Made by a program: the position numbers and the translations under genes | Part shown: in pieces, positions 1 to 8,306 of the stretch | Layout: each line of letters opens with the position of its first letter | Position numbering within the stretch: position 1 is the first letter of the stretch | Notes under the pieces: model-generated | The model's input: the letters and a program-made list of their open reading frames with translations, nothing else | Told to the model about the DNA's origin: nothing | Databases searched by the model: none | Assembly: GCA_036339375.1 (NCBI GenBank) | Contig: JAYZBC010000092.1 | Coordinates: 1 to 17,697 of the forward strand | Direction: 5' to 3' | DNA length: 17,697 bases | DNA from: JAYZBC01 sp036339375 | GTDB taxonomy: Bacteria > Pseudomonadota > Alphaproteobacteria > MPNO01 > UBA2964

Positions 1-79
1 ATTTAGGCAGGGCAAAACTGATCCCTGCATTCCCAACAAGGACGGCAAAAGCCAGACAGAAGGTAAAAACTAGTTTCAT
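1..79 (-). CDS. Secreted protein, N-terminus only (cut by window edge)
   Basis: The minus strand has an ATG at 79-77 followed by 26 open codons that run off the left edge. The peptide starts MKLVFTFCLAFAV and continues into a small-residue stretch ending SFALPK. One basic residue, a hydrophobic core of about 18 residues and a likely cleavage after S-F-A give a typical Sec signal peptide. No cysteine follows the site, so a lipoprotein is unlikely. No strong ribosome binding site precedes the ATG. The mature part lies outside the window, so no family can be named; a periplasmic substrate-binding protein is one possibility only. Confidence 0.5.
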   Translation of the reverse strand, partial: MKLVFTFCLAFAVLVGNAGISFALPK

Positions 80-178
80 ACCAAAAGGTTTACATAAATT
101 GTGAATTTTGAGGAGTCATAATTTAAGACCAGTGTTCAATCAAAAACGTTCCAGTAATGAGATGGAAATAATGATTTA

Positions 179-1084
179 TTATCCTAACTTTACAGGTAAT
201 CCCTCTGCTCTCAGATGGGTGTACCGTTGAAGCATCCTTAAGTCCTGTAATATACCTACCTCCATGACGTTTAGCCCTTTCTCAAAGAACCTGCTGGTGG
301 CTTCATGACGTAGATAATGGAAGTGAAGGTCTTTAATTTCTACCCTCCTACAGCTTCTAGTCCATAAGCCCCTTAATGCTGTCTCTGATAGAGGGAATAC
401 CTTTCCCGAAATATGAACAGGTAGCTGGTTGTATATACCAATAGCTCTAGTGGGCAGAGGTATAGTACGACTATCTCCATCCTTGGTTATGGGTAGATAG
501 GCTATCCTGCGATCTACATTTAAATGCTGCCTCTCTAAACCTAGAATTTCACCTCGCCTCATAGCGGTTTTGGTGGGCAAGATGACCAAAAGTCTGAGAT
601 AAGCGTTCTTGCTTTGGCTACAAGAAATTAGAAGCTGTTCTTCTTCATTGCCCTTTAGCCTTCTGTCTTTTGGTTTGGTTATTGAACGAACAGGACTGCC
701 ATTTAGCGGTATGTTCTATTCTTTGATGGCGGTCTCAAAGCCATGACCTAGCAACACTAAGTCTTTTTTAACTGTTTCACCTGATACTTCTCTTAACCTT
801 CTTTCTCTATATTGGAATATATCAATTTGTTTTAAATAATTAATTTTAATTTTGAAAATAGGAAATTGTTTGAGTTTTTTTTCCTGTATTTCTCTACCTT
901 CTGTCCCCTCTTTTTGGGAGTTACTTCAGCTAGATTCCGCTCTAGAACCTGCCATAACGTCTCCTCGGACCTGTCATAAGCAAACCTTTCTCTATTTTTA
1001 TTTCTATTTTCCTAGCCCATGCTTGAGCATGAGACTTCAGTTTAAAGATTTTTGTGAATGGAGTTTTATGAGGAAGCAGGCCAT
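179..1084 (-). pseudogene. Decayed tyrosine recombinase (phage/island integrase)
   Basis: Three minus-strand frames join into one integrase of the usual site-specific recombinase layout. The N-terminal part reads SHAQAWARKIEIKIEKG and shifts frame near 981-995 to FAYDRSEETLWQVLERNLAE. It shifts again at the T8 run 875-882 (A8 on the coding strand) into DIFQYRERRLREVSGETVKK. An in-frame TAG at 718-716 stands where the family usually has Trp (IKE*NIPLNGSPVRSI). The catalytic domain then continues with Arg I in TAMRRGE, the beta-hairpin Lys in TKDGDSRTIPL, HYLRHEA carrying Arg II, and the nucleophile in LQRYTHL. The usual SGHKDLRM block reads GILQDLRM, about three residues shorter and without the Gly-His pair; HDLRH has become HYLRH. 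The gene is therefore inactive by several independent lesions. The exact original start is uncertain. It marks a former mobile element next to the acyl-CoA synthetase cassette. Confidence 0.85.
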
Positions 1085-1116
1085 TTTTTCATTCTGGCCC
1101 TTTAAAAGAGGTGAAT

Positions 1117-1269
1117 ATGACGAGGCCCTGGGGTGAATTAGAATGGTTTTTGGGCGCCGAAGACGGCATAATAGAGAAATATGAAACTGACATTTTAAGT
1201 TTTATCAAAACAAATAACCGAAACATTTTGATAACCTCAAAATTTTCAGTGCTCTTTAAACTCAATTAA
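1117..1269 (+). CDS. Possible small hypothetical protein (50 aa)
   Basis: An ATG at 1117 is preceded by AAAGAGGTG, a good Shine-Dalgarno match only 3-4 bases away. The frame gives 50 residues starting MTRPWGELEWFLGAEDG and stops with TAA at 1267-1269, overlapping the last bases of the convergent acyl-CoA synthetase gene. I do not recognise the product. It has no signal peptide or membrane segment. It starts just upstream of the integrase remnant, facing away from it, and could be a truncated remnant of the same element or a chance frame. Confidence 0.25.
   Translation: MTRPWGELEWFLGAEDGIIEKYETDILSFIKTNNRNILITSKFSVLFKLN
1202..1234. repeat. AT-rich inverted repeat downstream of acyl-CoA synthetase
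   Basis: TTATCAAAA (1202-1210) and TTTTGATAA (1226-1234) are perfect 9-base inverted copies separated by 15 bases. The repeat lies about 30 bases past the stop of the minus-strand synthetase gene. It could be a weak terminator or a protein site. The stem is AT-rich and has no adjacent T-run on the minus strand. Confidence 0.25.
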
Positions 1270-2678
1270 GCTTTTGAATTGAGAGATAGGGCACCCTTTT
1301 CAACCTTACCAGTGGGACCCTTGGGTAATTCTTTTATAAATTTTACAATTCGGGGATACTTGTTAGCCGCCATTTTTTGTTTACAAAATTCTATAAGAGT
1401 CTGGGCATTTGTTTTAGTTCCCTCCTGCAAAACAACATACGCACCAATTTCTTCACCGAGATCATTGTTAGGCATCGCTATAACGGCTGCTTCTTCGACG
1501 TGAGGGTGGGAAGTAAGGACTGCTTCTACCTCACCAGCAGCGATCGTATAACCCCCTCTCAAAATTACGTCTTTTTTTCGCCCTAAAATTGTTACCCATC
1601 CATTATCATTTATTTTCGCTAAATCACCTGTTTTGAACCATCCCTCTTGGAGAACCAAAGCAGTCTCCTCAGGGTTATCAACATATTTCGTCATGCAGGA
1701 ATCGCTTTTGATCCAAAGTTCCCCTTCCTCTCCCAAATTACATTTATTTCCTTTTTCATCCATGATTTTTAGTTCAACACCCTCTGCCGCACGTCCAATT
1801 GCCTCGGGAAGTTCAACATGATCATCCGGGGAGTAACAAATGGGCCTAAATAATTCACTCATCCCGTAACCCCGAACAATACGCACACCAGTTGATTTAT
1901 ACCATTTTTGAGCAAGGTCCCACGGACAGGGTGCAGCACCGCTTGTGGCGTAACGTAAGCTGGCAAGTGTAGATTGTTGCAGTTCACCAGATTCCAAAAT
2001 TCGTCGAAACATAGTCGCAACACCAGAAAAAATTGTTGCTTGATTGCTCTCTATAGCTTGTAGCACAAGAGCAACGTCAAAACGCGGGAGAATAATGCTT
2101 CGGGCTCCAGTTAATAAAGGAGCCAAGATAGTACCAAATAAACCATAGGAATGAGCCGGCGGTAAAACCGAAATCATAATATCTTCTTTAGCCAGGTTTA
2201 AAGCAGACCTAATCCACATATCTAATCCCACGCTAACCGCCTGGTGGGAAAGAACGACACCTTTTGGTATTCCAGTGCTTCCTGATGTAAAAAGAATGAT
2301 CGCCGGGTCGTTAAAATTAACCACCGCGGGTTGATACATCTCAACCGCATCCGTCAAATTCTCCAAAAAATAAGCAGGTTTTAACACCTCCAAAATCCTT
2401 GCCCGCTCTCTTGCAGTAGACCGAGGGTGTAGCGGCGTTACCGTACAACCCTTCTTAAGACACCCTATAACTCCGACAATAGTGTTTACGGGGTCGTCAA
2501 ACAAGACTGCAACACGTTCCCCAGGGCCTATTCCAGCTTCGCCCAAGACAAGTGCGACCCCGCCTGCCCTTAAGTCTAATTCTTCCCAAGTGAATGAATT
2601 TTTAGGTCCGACAAGCACTACCTTTTTTGGATTAGCCTTCGCAGCATCCTCGAACCTAGTAGCAATATTTGAATTCAT
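1266..2678 (-). CDS. AMP-forming acyl-CoA synthetase / ligase
   Basis: This 470-residue protein belongs to the ANL adenylating superfamily, which activates a carboxylic acid with ATP to an acyl-AMP and then transfers it to CoA. The P-loop-like signature ILFTSGSTGIPKGVVLSH is at about residues 128-145 and the RGYGMSE motif at 269-275. GWFKTGDL with the ATP-ribose Asp is at 346-353, and the hinge GRKKDVILRGG at 366-376. The C-terminal catalytic Lys lies in GPTGKVEK (Lys458). It is shorter than many acetyl- or long-chain acyl-CoA synthetases but has both subdomains. The ATG lies 3 bases after the stop of the ubiD-like gene, so the two are almost certainly cotranscribed and probably translationally coupled. 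An aromatic or small organic acid substrate is suggested by that neighbour; specificity cannot be read from the motifs. Confidence 0.9.
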   Translation of the reverse strand: MNSNIATRFEDAAKANPKKVVLVGPKNSFTWEELDLRAGGVALVLGEAGIGPGERVAVLFDDPVNTIVGVIGCLKKGCTVTPLHPRSTARERARILEVLKPAYFLENLTDAVEMYQPAVVNFNDPAIILFTSGSTGIPKGVVLSHQAVSVGLDMWIRSALNLAKEDIMISVLPPAHSYGLFGTILAPLLTGARSIILPRFDVALVLQAIESNQATIFSGVATMFRRILESGELQQSTLASLRYATSGAAPCPWDLAQKWYKSTGVRIVRGYGMSELFRPICYSPDDHVELPEAIGRAAEGVELKIMDEKGNKCNLGEEGELWIKSDSCMTKYVDNPEETALVLQEGWFKTGDLAKINDNGWVTILGRKKDVILRGGYTIAAGEVEAVLTSHPHVEEAAVIAMPNNDLGEEIGAYVVLQEGTKTNAQTLIEFCKQKMAANKYPRIVKFIKELPKGPTGKVEKGALSLNSKA

Positions 2679-2681
2679 TTT

Positions 2682-4040
2682 TCAGTTAAGAATAGACTCT
2701 GTATCAATTGCGTCCCATGTTTCTTTGGGAAATTTATGCCTTGGGGTAAAACTTTCAAGGAGAGGTTTTGCTGTAGCATCTACTCCCCATTTTGACGTAA
2801 ATCCATCGTCACCAGCCGTTGACGGGTCAAGGTCAGAGCCTCTTGCATTTTTTATGATAACTAAATCTTGATCTGGCTGACACCGCGTCGCTATGGCCCA
2901 ATTGACCTGTCGTTCATCATACACATCGACATCATGGTCTACTACAACGACCCTTTTTATATAAAGGTCAGCACCAAGGACAGCCAAAATAGCATTTTTA
3001 GCTTGACCCTTTAACCTTTGTTCAATTTCAACATAACAAGTAAAAGGACTGGGTACGCGAACAGTTTTCACTGACGGTACCATCGCCCTAACTGCTCTAA
3101 AAAGGTTGGCTTCCATTGGAATTGTTGACAACAACATATGGTCCAGGTGACCAACACACATATCATAAAAATATGCCCCATCTCGGTGAGTGATGGCTTT
3201 AATATTTACGATTTCACGTTCACGAGTACCAAGGCTATACCCTGTAAATTCACCAAAGGGCCCCTCACTGACCTTCCCAGCAGGCAAAATTTCTGCTTCT
3301 ATGATCATTTCTGCATGCGCAGGAACCAAAAGATCACTTGTTTCACACCGGACTAATTCAAGTGGTTCAGAAAACAAACCACCCATGATATGGGTCTCAT
3401 CCTCATCAATGGATCCAATGGCAAGGGCCCCCAATGCAATAGCTGGATGTACACCAATAGCAAAAGCAACTTCTAATGGTTTACCTTTACCTTCAGCGAT
3501 CTTGTGAAATTCCCAAAGATGTTTCCCGAGTGTGAGATGTATTGAAGTTGTGTTTTTGCCTGTAATCATTAACCTGTTGTAAGCACAATTATATGTCCCA
3601 GTTTCTGGATCCTTTGCAAATGAGATAGCTGCTGTAATGTAGGGACCTCCATCCTCTTCATGGTGAACAATTTGAGGCAGTTTATTCATATCAATTTGAT
3701 CACCCTTGATAATGATTTCCTTACACTTTCCAGTATTAACTTCTCGAGGTGGTATCGGTTTTTCCATCGCTTCAAGAAATTTTTTTTGAATTTCACGAGG
3801 AGAAGCGCCTACTGCCATACCAAGGCGTTGTCGATTGGCATGAAGGTTGGTTAATACCTTGAAGGACGTCCCCTTAACATTATTAAAAAGTAAAACAGGA
3901 CGTTTTTTTGCGACTTGTTCCAATTTGACAACGGTTGCCGAGATAGCATGTACAGGATCAATCTCATCATCGACAACTACAAATTCCTCTGTACGCTCTT
4001 TCTTAATTCTTTCTAGGAAAGACAAAAGATCCTGTGCCAT
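2682..4040 (-). CDS. UbiD-family prenyl-FMN-dependent (de)carboxylase
   Basis: The 452-residue protein fits the UbiD family, which uses prenylated FMN made by UbiX for reversible decarboxylation of aromatic or alpha,beta-unsaturated acids. The catalytic Glu-Arg-Glu set is visible: Arg156 in AYNRLMI, and Glu259 and Glu264 in EGPFGEFTGY. The early motif HHEEDGGPYITAA (126-138), the cofactor-metal region around SIHLT (His168), and PVHAISATVVKL-type N-terminal sequence also fit. It sits between a 4Fe-4S protein (69 bases upstream) and an acyl-CoA synthetase (3 bases downstream). This makes a catabolic role more likely than ubiquinone biosynthesis. No ubiX is in the window, so the cofactor must come from elsewhere. 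A gene symbol is withheld because the substrate is unknown. Confidence 0.9.
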   Translation of the reverse strand: MAQDLLSFLERIKKERTEEFVVVDDEIDPVHAISATVVKLEQVAKKRPVLLFNNVKGTSFKVLTNLHANRQRLGMAVGASPREIQKKFLEAMEKPIPPREVNTGKCKEIIIKGDQIDMNKLPQIVHHEEDGGPYITAAISFAKDPETGTYNCAYNRLMITGKNTTSIHLTLGKHLWEFHKIAEGKGKPLEVAFAIGVHPAIALGALAIGSIDEDETHIMGGLFSEPLELVRCETSDLLVPAHAEMIIEAEILPAGKVSEGPFGEFTGYSLGTREREIVNIKAITHRDGAYFYDMCVGHLDHMLLSTIPMEANLFRAVRAMVPSVKTVRVPSPFTCYVEIEQRLKGQAKNAILAVLGADLYIKRVVVVDHDVDVYDERQVNWAIATRCQPDQDLVIIKNARGSDLDPSTAGDDGFTSKWGVDATAKPLLESFTPRHKFPKETWDAIDTESILN

Positions 4041-4109
4041 TCAATCAAACCATCCAAATTAAAACTTAACTCAAAAAGCAATATCAAATTCACTCAAAAT
4101 TAAACGTTT

Positions 4110-5078
4110 CTACGAATCCTCTTCAAAATTCTTTTCGACTGAGAAATCTTCATAATGCAAATCTGTTCGTTCCTCAATCATCGAAATCATGCCCTCAGCA
4201 TCTTTCGCTCTGACTATGTCTTTCGACAAACCTTTAAAAGCTTCGCTATAAACACCTTTACTATTCAGCGGACAAACCATCAGGCAAATTTTACAACCGT
4301 AAAGTTTATGGAAATAGGGTTCACATGTTTCACGTTCAACAATCCACCTTTCTATTCCTGCAACAGTTGTCTTTTCCGATTTAATCGCCTGTCCCGGGCA
4401 AAACCTCTCACACATCCCACAATTCATGCACACTTCATCAATACCGTGATCCTTTGGTCCATCAGGCACAAGAGGCATATCGGTGGAAACAGCACACAAC
4501 CTAAACGACGAACCCAATTTTGGAGAAATTAAGGAACCATGTTTTCCTAGTTCTCCCAAACCCGCTAACCACCCATAAGCAGGAAGTGGAAAATCTCCTG
4601 CATTTGGTTGCATACGCGCAGTGTACCCATATGCACAAATATGATGCGCTAATCTCATACCCATATCGTCAAGTTTGTAATAAACCTGATGGACCTCACC
4701 TTGAGATCGGGGGCCAATGTCAGCCATAAAGTCGTATTCCATACCTAAAGAAAAAACAATTACAGTCCGATGATTAAATTCTTCAACTTGTTTGAAAGTA
4801 AATCTAGAATCAAAAGCTGCAACACCAACATCTTGAGCGCCCATTTCTAAAACCAATTTTTTAAGATCTTCCGTAATTTTTTGGTTTTTTTCAAAATCCG
4901 ATTTTTGAGGGTTGGGTTTTGGCTCTCTGTTTGGAAATAGAATTTCATCTCTAATGTAAAGGTGTCTTTTTGCAGCCGGAGGAAAACGTTTGCGAAATTC
5001 GGCCATACGTTTTTTATCAACCCCTCCGACACGGACACGGACAGGACGTTTTGCATTACTGATGTCTATTGTACCCAT
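4110..5078 (-). CDS. QueG/reductive-dehalogenase-like 4Fe-4S protein
   Basis: The 322-residue protein carries two cysteine sets of the double 4Fe-4S type. The first is Cys217, 220, 223 and 227 in CMNCGMCERFCPG. The second is Cys252 followed by Cys262, 265 and 269 in CKICLMVCPL. The preceding block AGLGELGKHGSLISP (172-186) resembles the cofactor-facing segment of epoxyqueuosine reductase QueG and non-respiratory reductive dehalogenases. It is shorter than RdhA proteins and has no twin-arginine signal, so a soluble cytoplasmic protein is expected. I see no obvious base-off cobalamin motif, so catalysis at cobalamin is not established and an electron-transfer role is possible. TGGAGATG upstream of the ATG is a good ribosome binding site. 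It is the first gene of the minus-strand cassette with the UbiD-like protein and the acyl-CoA synthetase. Confidence 0.8.
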   Translation of the reverse strand: MGTIDISNAKRPVRVRVGGVDKKRMAEFRKRFPPAAKRHLYIRDEILFPNREPKPNPQKSDFEKNQKITEDLKKLVLEMGAQDVGVAAFDSRFTFKQVEEFNHRTVIVFSLGMEYDFMADIGPRSQGEVHQVYYKLDDMGMRLAHHICAYGYTARMQPNAGDFPLPAYGWLAGLGELGKHGSLISPKLGSSFRLCAVSTDMPLVPDGPKDHGIDEVCMNCGMCERFCPGQAIKSEKTTVAGIERWIVERETCEPYFHKLYGCKICLMVCPLNSKGVYSEAFKGLSKDIVRAKDAEGMISMIEERTDLHYEDFSVEKNFEEDS

Positions 5079-5153
5079 TAAACATCTCCAAACAGCATTT
5101 TATCACTAGTTATAGGTCAAAACCTTTTATTTATTTTTATGATGCAAATGAAC

Positions 5154-5229
5154 TGGTGGGCGGTGACGGGCTCGAACCGCCGACATCCACGGTGTAAACG
5201 TGGCGCTCTCCCAACTGAGCTAACCGCCC
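5154..5229 (-). tRNA. tRNA-Val (anticodon UAC)
   Basis: The minus strand folds as a complete tRNA. Acceptor arms are GGGCGGT and ACCGCCC with discriminator A, the anticodon stem CCACG/CGTGG encloses loop TTTACAC, and the T-arm GGCGG/CCGTC encloses TTCGAGC. The anticodon TAC reads valine GUA codons. CCA is encoded in the DNA at 5156-5154. The gene follows hup beyond its terminator, and its 3' end faces the accessory cassette at 1266-5078. Confidence 0.97.
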
Positions 5230-5291
5230 AAATTACTAACTAGTCCCAAGTGTAGTTATTTTCATAAAGAAACAACTTAAAATCTTAAAGT

Positions 5292-5323
5292 AAAAAACCG
5301 GCCGTCTAACGGCGGCCGGTTTT
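5292..5323 (-). terminator. Rho-independent terminator of hup
   Basis: On the minus strand an 11-base perfect stem, AAAACCGGCCG with CGGCCGGTTTT, has an 8-base loop and runs into six T residues. It begins 17 bases after the hup stop codon. A shorter T stretch on the plus strand would also allow some activity in the other direction. Confidence 0.9.
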
Positions 5324-5339
5324 GTTATTTCTTGTTACG

Positions 5340-5612
5340 TCAGTTAACAGATTCTTTAAGCGCCTTACCAGCCCTGAATTTAGGTTGGTTCGAGGCAGGT
5401 ATTTGAATTTTGTCACCCGTTCGAGGATTTCGACCTTCGGTAGCACGACGACGTGTTACACTGAAAGTACCAAACCCTACTAAACGAACTTCATTCCCAC
5501 CACTTAAAGAAGATGAGATTGAACCAAAAACAGCATCAACTGCTTTTGCTGCATCGGATTTTGAAAGCCCTGCACTGGACGCGACATTAGCAACGAGATC
5601 ATTCTTGTTCAC
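5340..5612 (-). CDS. hup: DNA-binding protein HU
   Basis: The 90-residue product has the standard HU length and starts MNKNDLVANVASSAGLSKSD. The conserved DNA-intercalating arm is GRNPRTGDKIQIPAS with KFRAGKALK at the end (about 61-87). HU is a dimeric nucleoid protein that bends DNA non-specifically. The start codon is GTG (5612-5610), supported by the strong AGAGGGG ribosome binding site a few bases upstream and by alignment of the N-terminus with the family. It follows lon with a 210-base gap, long enough for its own promoter, and ends at a clear hairpin terminator. The lon-hup order is common in Proteobacteria. Confidence 0.96.
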   Translation of the reverse strand: MNKNDLVANVASSAGLSKSDAAKAVDAVFGSISSSLSGGNEVRLVGFGTFSVTRRRATEGRNPRTGDKIQIPASNQPKFRAGKALKESVN

Positions 5613-5822
5613 TGTAGGTCCCCTCTAATTAAAAGGAAAACGAATTGGCCTTGTAAAAGACCTATACACCGCAATTTTTTGATCAAACACGGCAACGCAG
5701 AGTCTAGGCGTTGATTTTCCTTCCAGTCAATCAAAGAAAGTACAGAAATTCCCTTATTTTGGCTATTTTTCGAGGGTTTATGCGAATCACTTAGGTAAAA
5801 TACTATGTTCTAGTAAATTTAA

Positions 5823-8225
5823 TTAGTGAGTCACTATCCCGGTAACATCCTTTTCTCCTGAATCGGATGTAGTCGCTGGATCCACTTCCGACCATTCAAT
5901 TGGTACTAATTCTTTTACCAATGCTTTACTCAAAACTTCATCAACGGTGGATACTGGAAGTATTTCTAAACCTCTTTTTATATTATCCGGTATTTCAGCC
6001 AAGTCTTTTTCATTATCTTGAGGAATTAATACGGTCTTCATACCTCCTCGGAGAGCAGCTAGTAACTTTTCTTTTAGCCCACCAATTGGAAGGACACGCC
6101 CTCGCAAAGTAATTTCTCCAGTCATTGCTATATCTTTACGAACCTCAAAGCCACTAAGTGCTGACACCATCGATGTACACATTGCAACCCCAGCTGACGG
6201 ACCATCCTTTGGTGTTGCGCCTTCAGGTACATGCACATGGATGTCTTTCTTTTCAAAAACAGTGGGGATAATTCCAAACTCAACTGACCTAGAACGCACA
6301 TAAGACCGTGCCGCCTGAACTGATTCTTTCATCACATCACCGAGAGTTCCGGTATGTGCAACATTTCCCTTACCAGGCATAACCACCGCTTCAACGGACA
6401 ATAATTCGCCTCCAACCTCTGTCCAGGCTAACCCTGTTGTTACTCCAACCAGATCTTCTTCTTCAACCATTCCAAAACGATACCTTCTTACACCTGCAAA
6501 TTTCTCAAGACTACGACGCGTAAGTTTAACACCTTTCGCCTTTTTGGTTAGGACGTGTTTAACAGCTTTCCTAGAAAGATTTGCTATTTCACGTTCTAAA
6601 TTTCGGACTCCCGCTTCGCGTGTGTAATATCTAATAAGATCACGCAAAGCCTCATCCGAAATTGTCCATTCGTCTTTCTTGAGTCCATGGGTTTTAATTT
6701 GTTTTGGAATTAAGTGTCGCTTCGCAATTTCTAATTTTTCATCTTCCGTATACCCAGAAATCCGAATTATTTCCATTCTATCCATTAAAGGTGGGGGAAT
6801 ACGCAAGGTATTCGCTGTAGTAATAAACAGAACATCAGAAAGATCATAATCGATTTCTAAGTAATGGTCGTTAAAGGTATTATTCTGTTCTGGATCCAGC
6901 ACCTCTAAAAGCGCAGAAGAGGGGTCACCTCGCCAATCTGCCCCAAGTTTATCTACTTCATCCAACAAAAATAAAGGATTAGATTTTTTTGCCTTTTTCA
7001 TTCCTTGAATGATTTTCCCTGGCATAGAACCAATATAGGTACGTCTATGTCCCCGAATTTCTGCTTCATCCCTTACGCCTCCTAAGGAAACTCTGACAAA
7101 ATTTCGACCTGTAGCAGACGCTATAGATTTTCCCAGAGAAGTTTTCCCCACTCCTGGGGGGCCCACCAAACAAAGTATTGGTCCCTTGATTTTCCCCACC
7201 CTTTGTTGAACAGCAAGATATTCGAGAATCCGCTCCTTTACTTTTTCTAAACCATAGTGATCAGTATTCAGAACTTTTTCCGCAAGCCCGATATCGCGTT
7301 TGATTCGGCTTCGGTCTTTCCATGGTATACCAAGAATCCAATCCAAATAGTTCCTGACAACGGTGGCTTCAGCAGACATTGGGCTCATAGAGCGTAATTT
7401 TTTAAGTTCACTTGTTGCCTTTTCTCTTGCCTCCTTGGAAAGTTTGGTTTTCTTTATTAACTCTTCTAATTCAGAAGCCTCATCTCGGCCATCCTCACCT
7501 TCACCTAACTCTTTTTGAATAGCTTTCATTTGTTCATTCAAGTAGTACTCACGCTGTGTTTTTTCCATCTGCCGTTTTACACGGTTTCGAATCTTCTTTT
7601 CGACTTGTAAGACACCAATTTCGGTTTCCATTAACGCGAACGTTCGTTCTAGGCGCTTTGTAACTGTTTCTATTTCTAACAATTCTTGTTTTTCAGAAAT
7701 TTTTACAGCCAAATGAGAGGCAACAGTGTCTGCCAGTTTTCCTGCATTTTCTATTTGATTCAGAGATACTGACACCTCGGGAGGTATTTTTTTGTTGTGC
7801 TTGATATATTGCTCAAACTGTGTGATTACAGACCGAGAAAGAGCTTCATGTTCTCCTGCGTCTTCTTTGGTATCATCCATTATTTGAGTGTATGCCTCAA
7901 AAAACTCAGTCTTTTCGGTAAAACCTGTGATAAAGGCGCGCTGACTACCTTCAACAAGTACCTTAACTGTACCATCAGGAAGCTTTAGCAACTGAAGAAC
8001 TGTTCCAATAGTACCTATTTTATAAATGTCTTCAGGTTTCGGATCATCGTCCCCGGCATTTTTTTGTGTAACAAGCAAAATTTGCTTATCATCTTTCATA
8101 ACGTCCTCTAGCGCTGACACCGATTTTTCCCGACCCACAAACAATGGGACAATCATATGAGGAAAAACAACGATATCGCGAAGAGGTAATATAGGTAGAA
8201 TTGTATTTTGGGGAGAATCAGACAT
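5823..8225 (-). CDS. lon: ATP-dependent protease Lon
   Basis: The 800-residue protein is full length for LonA. The N-terminal substrate-binding domain begins ILPILPLRDIVVFPHMIVPL and is followed by a charged coiled-coil region (about 190-290). The AAA+ module has Walker A GPPGVGKT (355-362) and Walker B FLLDEVDK with Asp422/Glu423. The protease domain has the Ser-Lys dyad: Ser677 in KDGPSAGVAM, and Lys720 in GGLKEKLLAA, 43 residues later as in the E. coli enzyme. Lon hexamers degrade misfolded and regulatory proteins in the cytoplasm. It lies 81 bases after clpX and upstream of hup, all on the same strand. I did not find a convincing heat-shock promoter before it. Confidence 0.98.
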   Translation of the reverse strand: MSDSPQNTILPILPLRDIVVFPHMIVPLFVGREKSVSALEDVMKDDKQILLVTQKNAGDDDPKPEDIYKIGTIGTVLQLLKLPDGTVKVLVEGSQRAFITGFTEKTEFFEAYTQIMDDTKEDAGEHEALSRSVITQFEQYIKHNKKIPPEVSVSLNQIENAGKLADTVASHLAVKISEKQELLEIETVTKRLERTFALMETEIGVLQVEKKIRNRVKRQMEKTQREYYLNEQMKAIQKELGEGEDGRDEASELEELIKKTKLSKEAREKATSELKKLRSMSPMSAEATVVRNYLDWILGIPWKDRSRIKRDIGLAEKVLNTDHYGLEKVKERILEYLAVQQRVGKIKGPILCLVGPPGVGKTSLGKSIASATGRNFVRVSLGGVRDEAEIRGHRRTYIGSMPGKIIQGMKKAKKSNPLFLLDEVDKLGADWRGDPSSALLEVLDPEQNNTFNDHYLEIDYDLSDVLFITTANTLRIPPPLMDRMEIIRISGYTEDEKLEIAKRHLIPKQIKTHGLKKDEWTISDEALRDLIRYYTREAGVRNLEREIANLSRKAVKHVLTKKAKGVKLTRRSLEKFAGVRRYRFGMVEEEDLVGVTTGLAWTEVGGELLSVEAVVMPGKGNVAHTGTLGDVMKESVQAARSYVRSRSVEFGIIPTVFEKKDIHVHVPEGATPKDGPSAGVAMCTSMVSALSGFEVRKDIAMTGEITLRGRVLPIGGLKEKLLAALRGGMKTVLIPQDNEKDLAEIPDNIKRGLEILPVSTVDEVLSKALVKELVPIEWSEVDPATTSDSGEKDVTGIVTH

Positions 8226-8306
8226 AAAATTTCTTACTCTACAATTTAACGAAAAATATCACTATTAAATGGTACTTAAAAAAACTAAATCAACCCTAGC
8301 CCATGT

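Noticed and set aside
852..1136. Plus-strand open frame of 94 codons
   Set aside because: It is antisense to the integrase remnant, whose protein-like sequence is clear on the minus strand; composition is unlike a real protein.
5693..5713. CAACGC/GCGTTG inverted repeat as lon terminator
   Set aside because: The stem is only 6 bp and no T-run follows at once on the minus strand, so I do not call a terminator.
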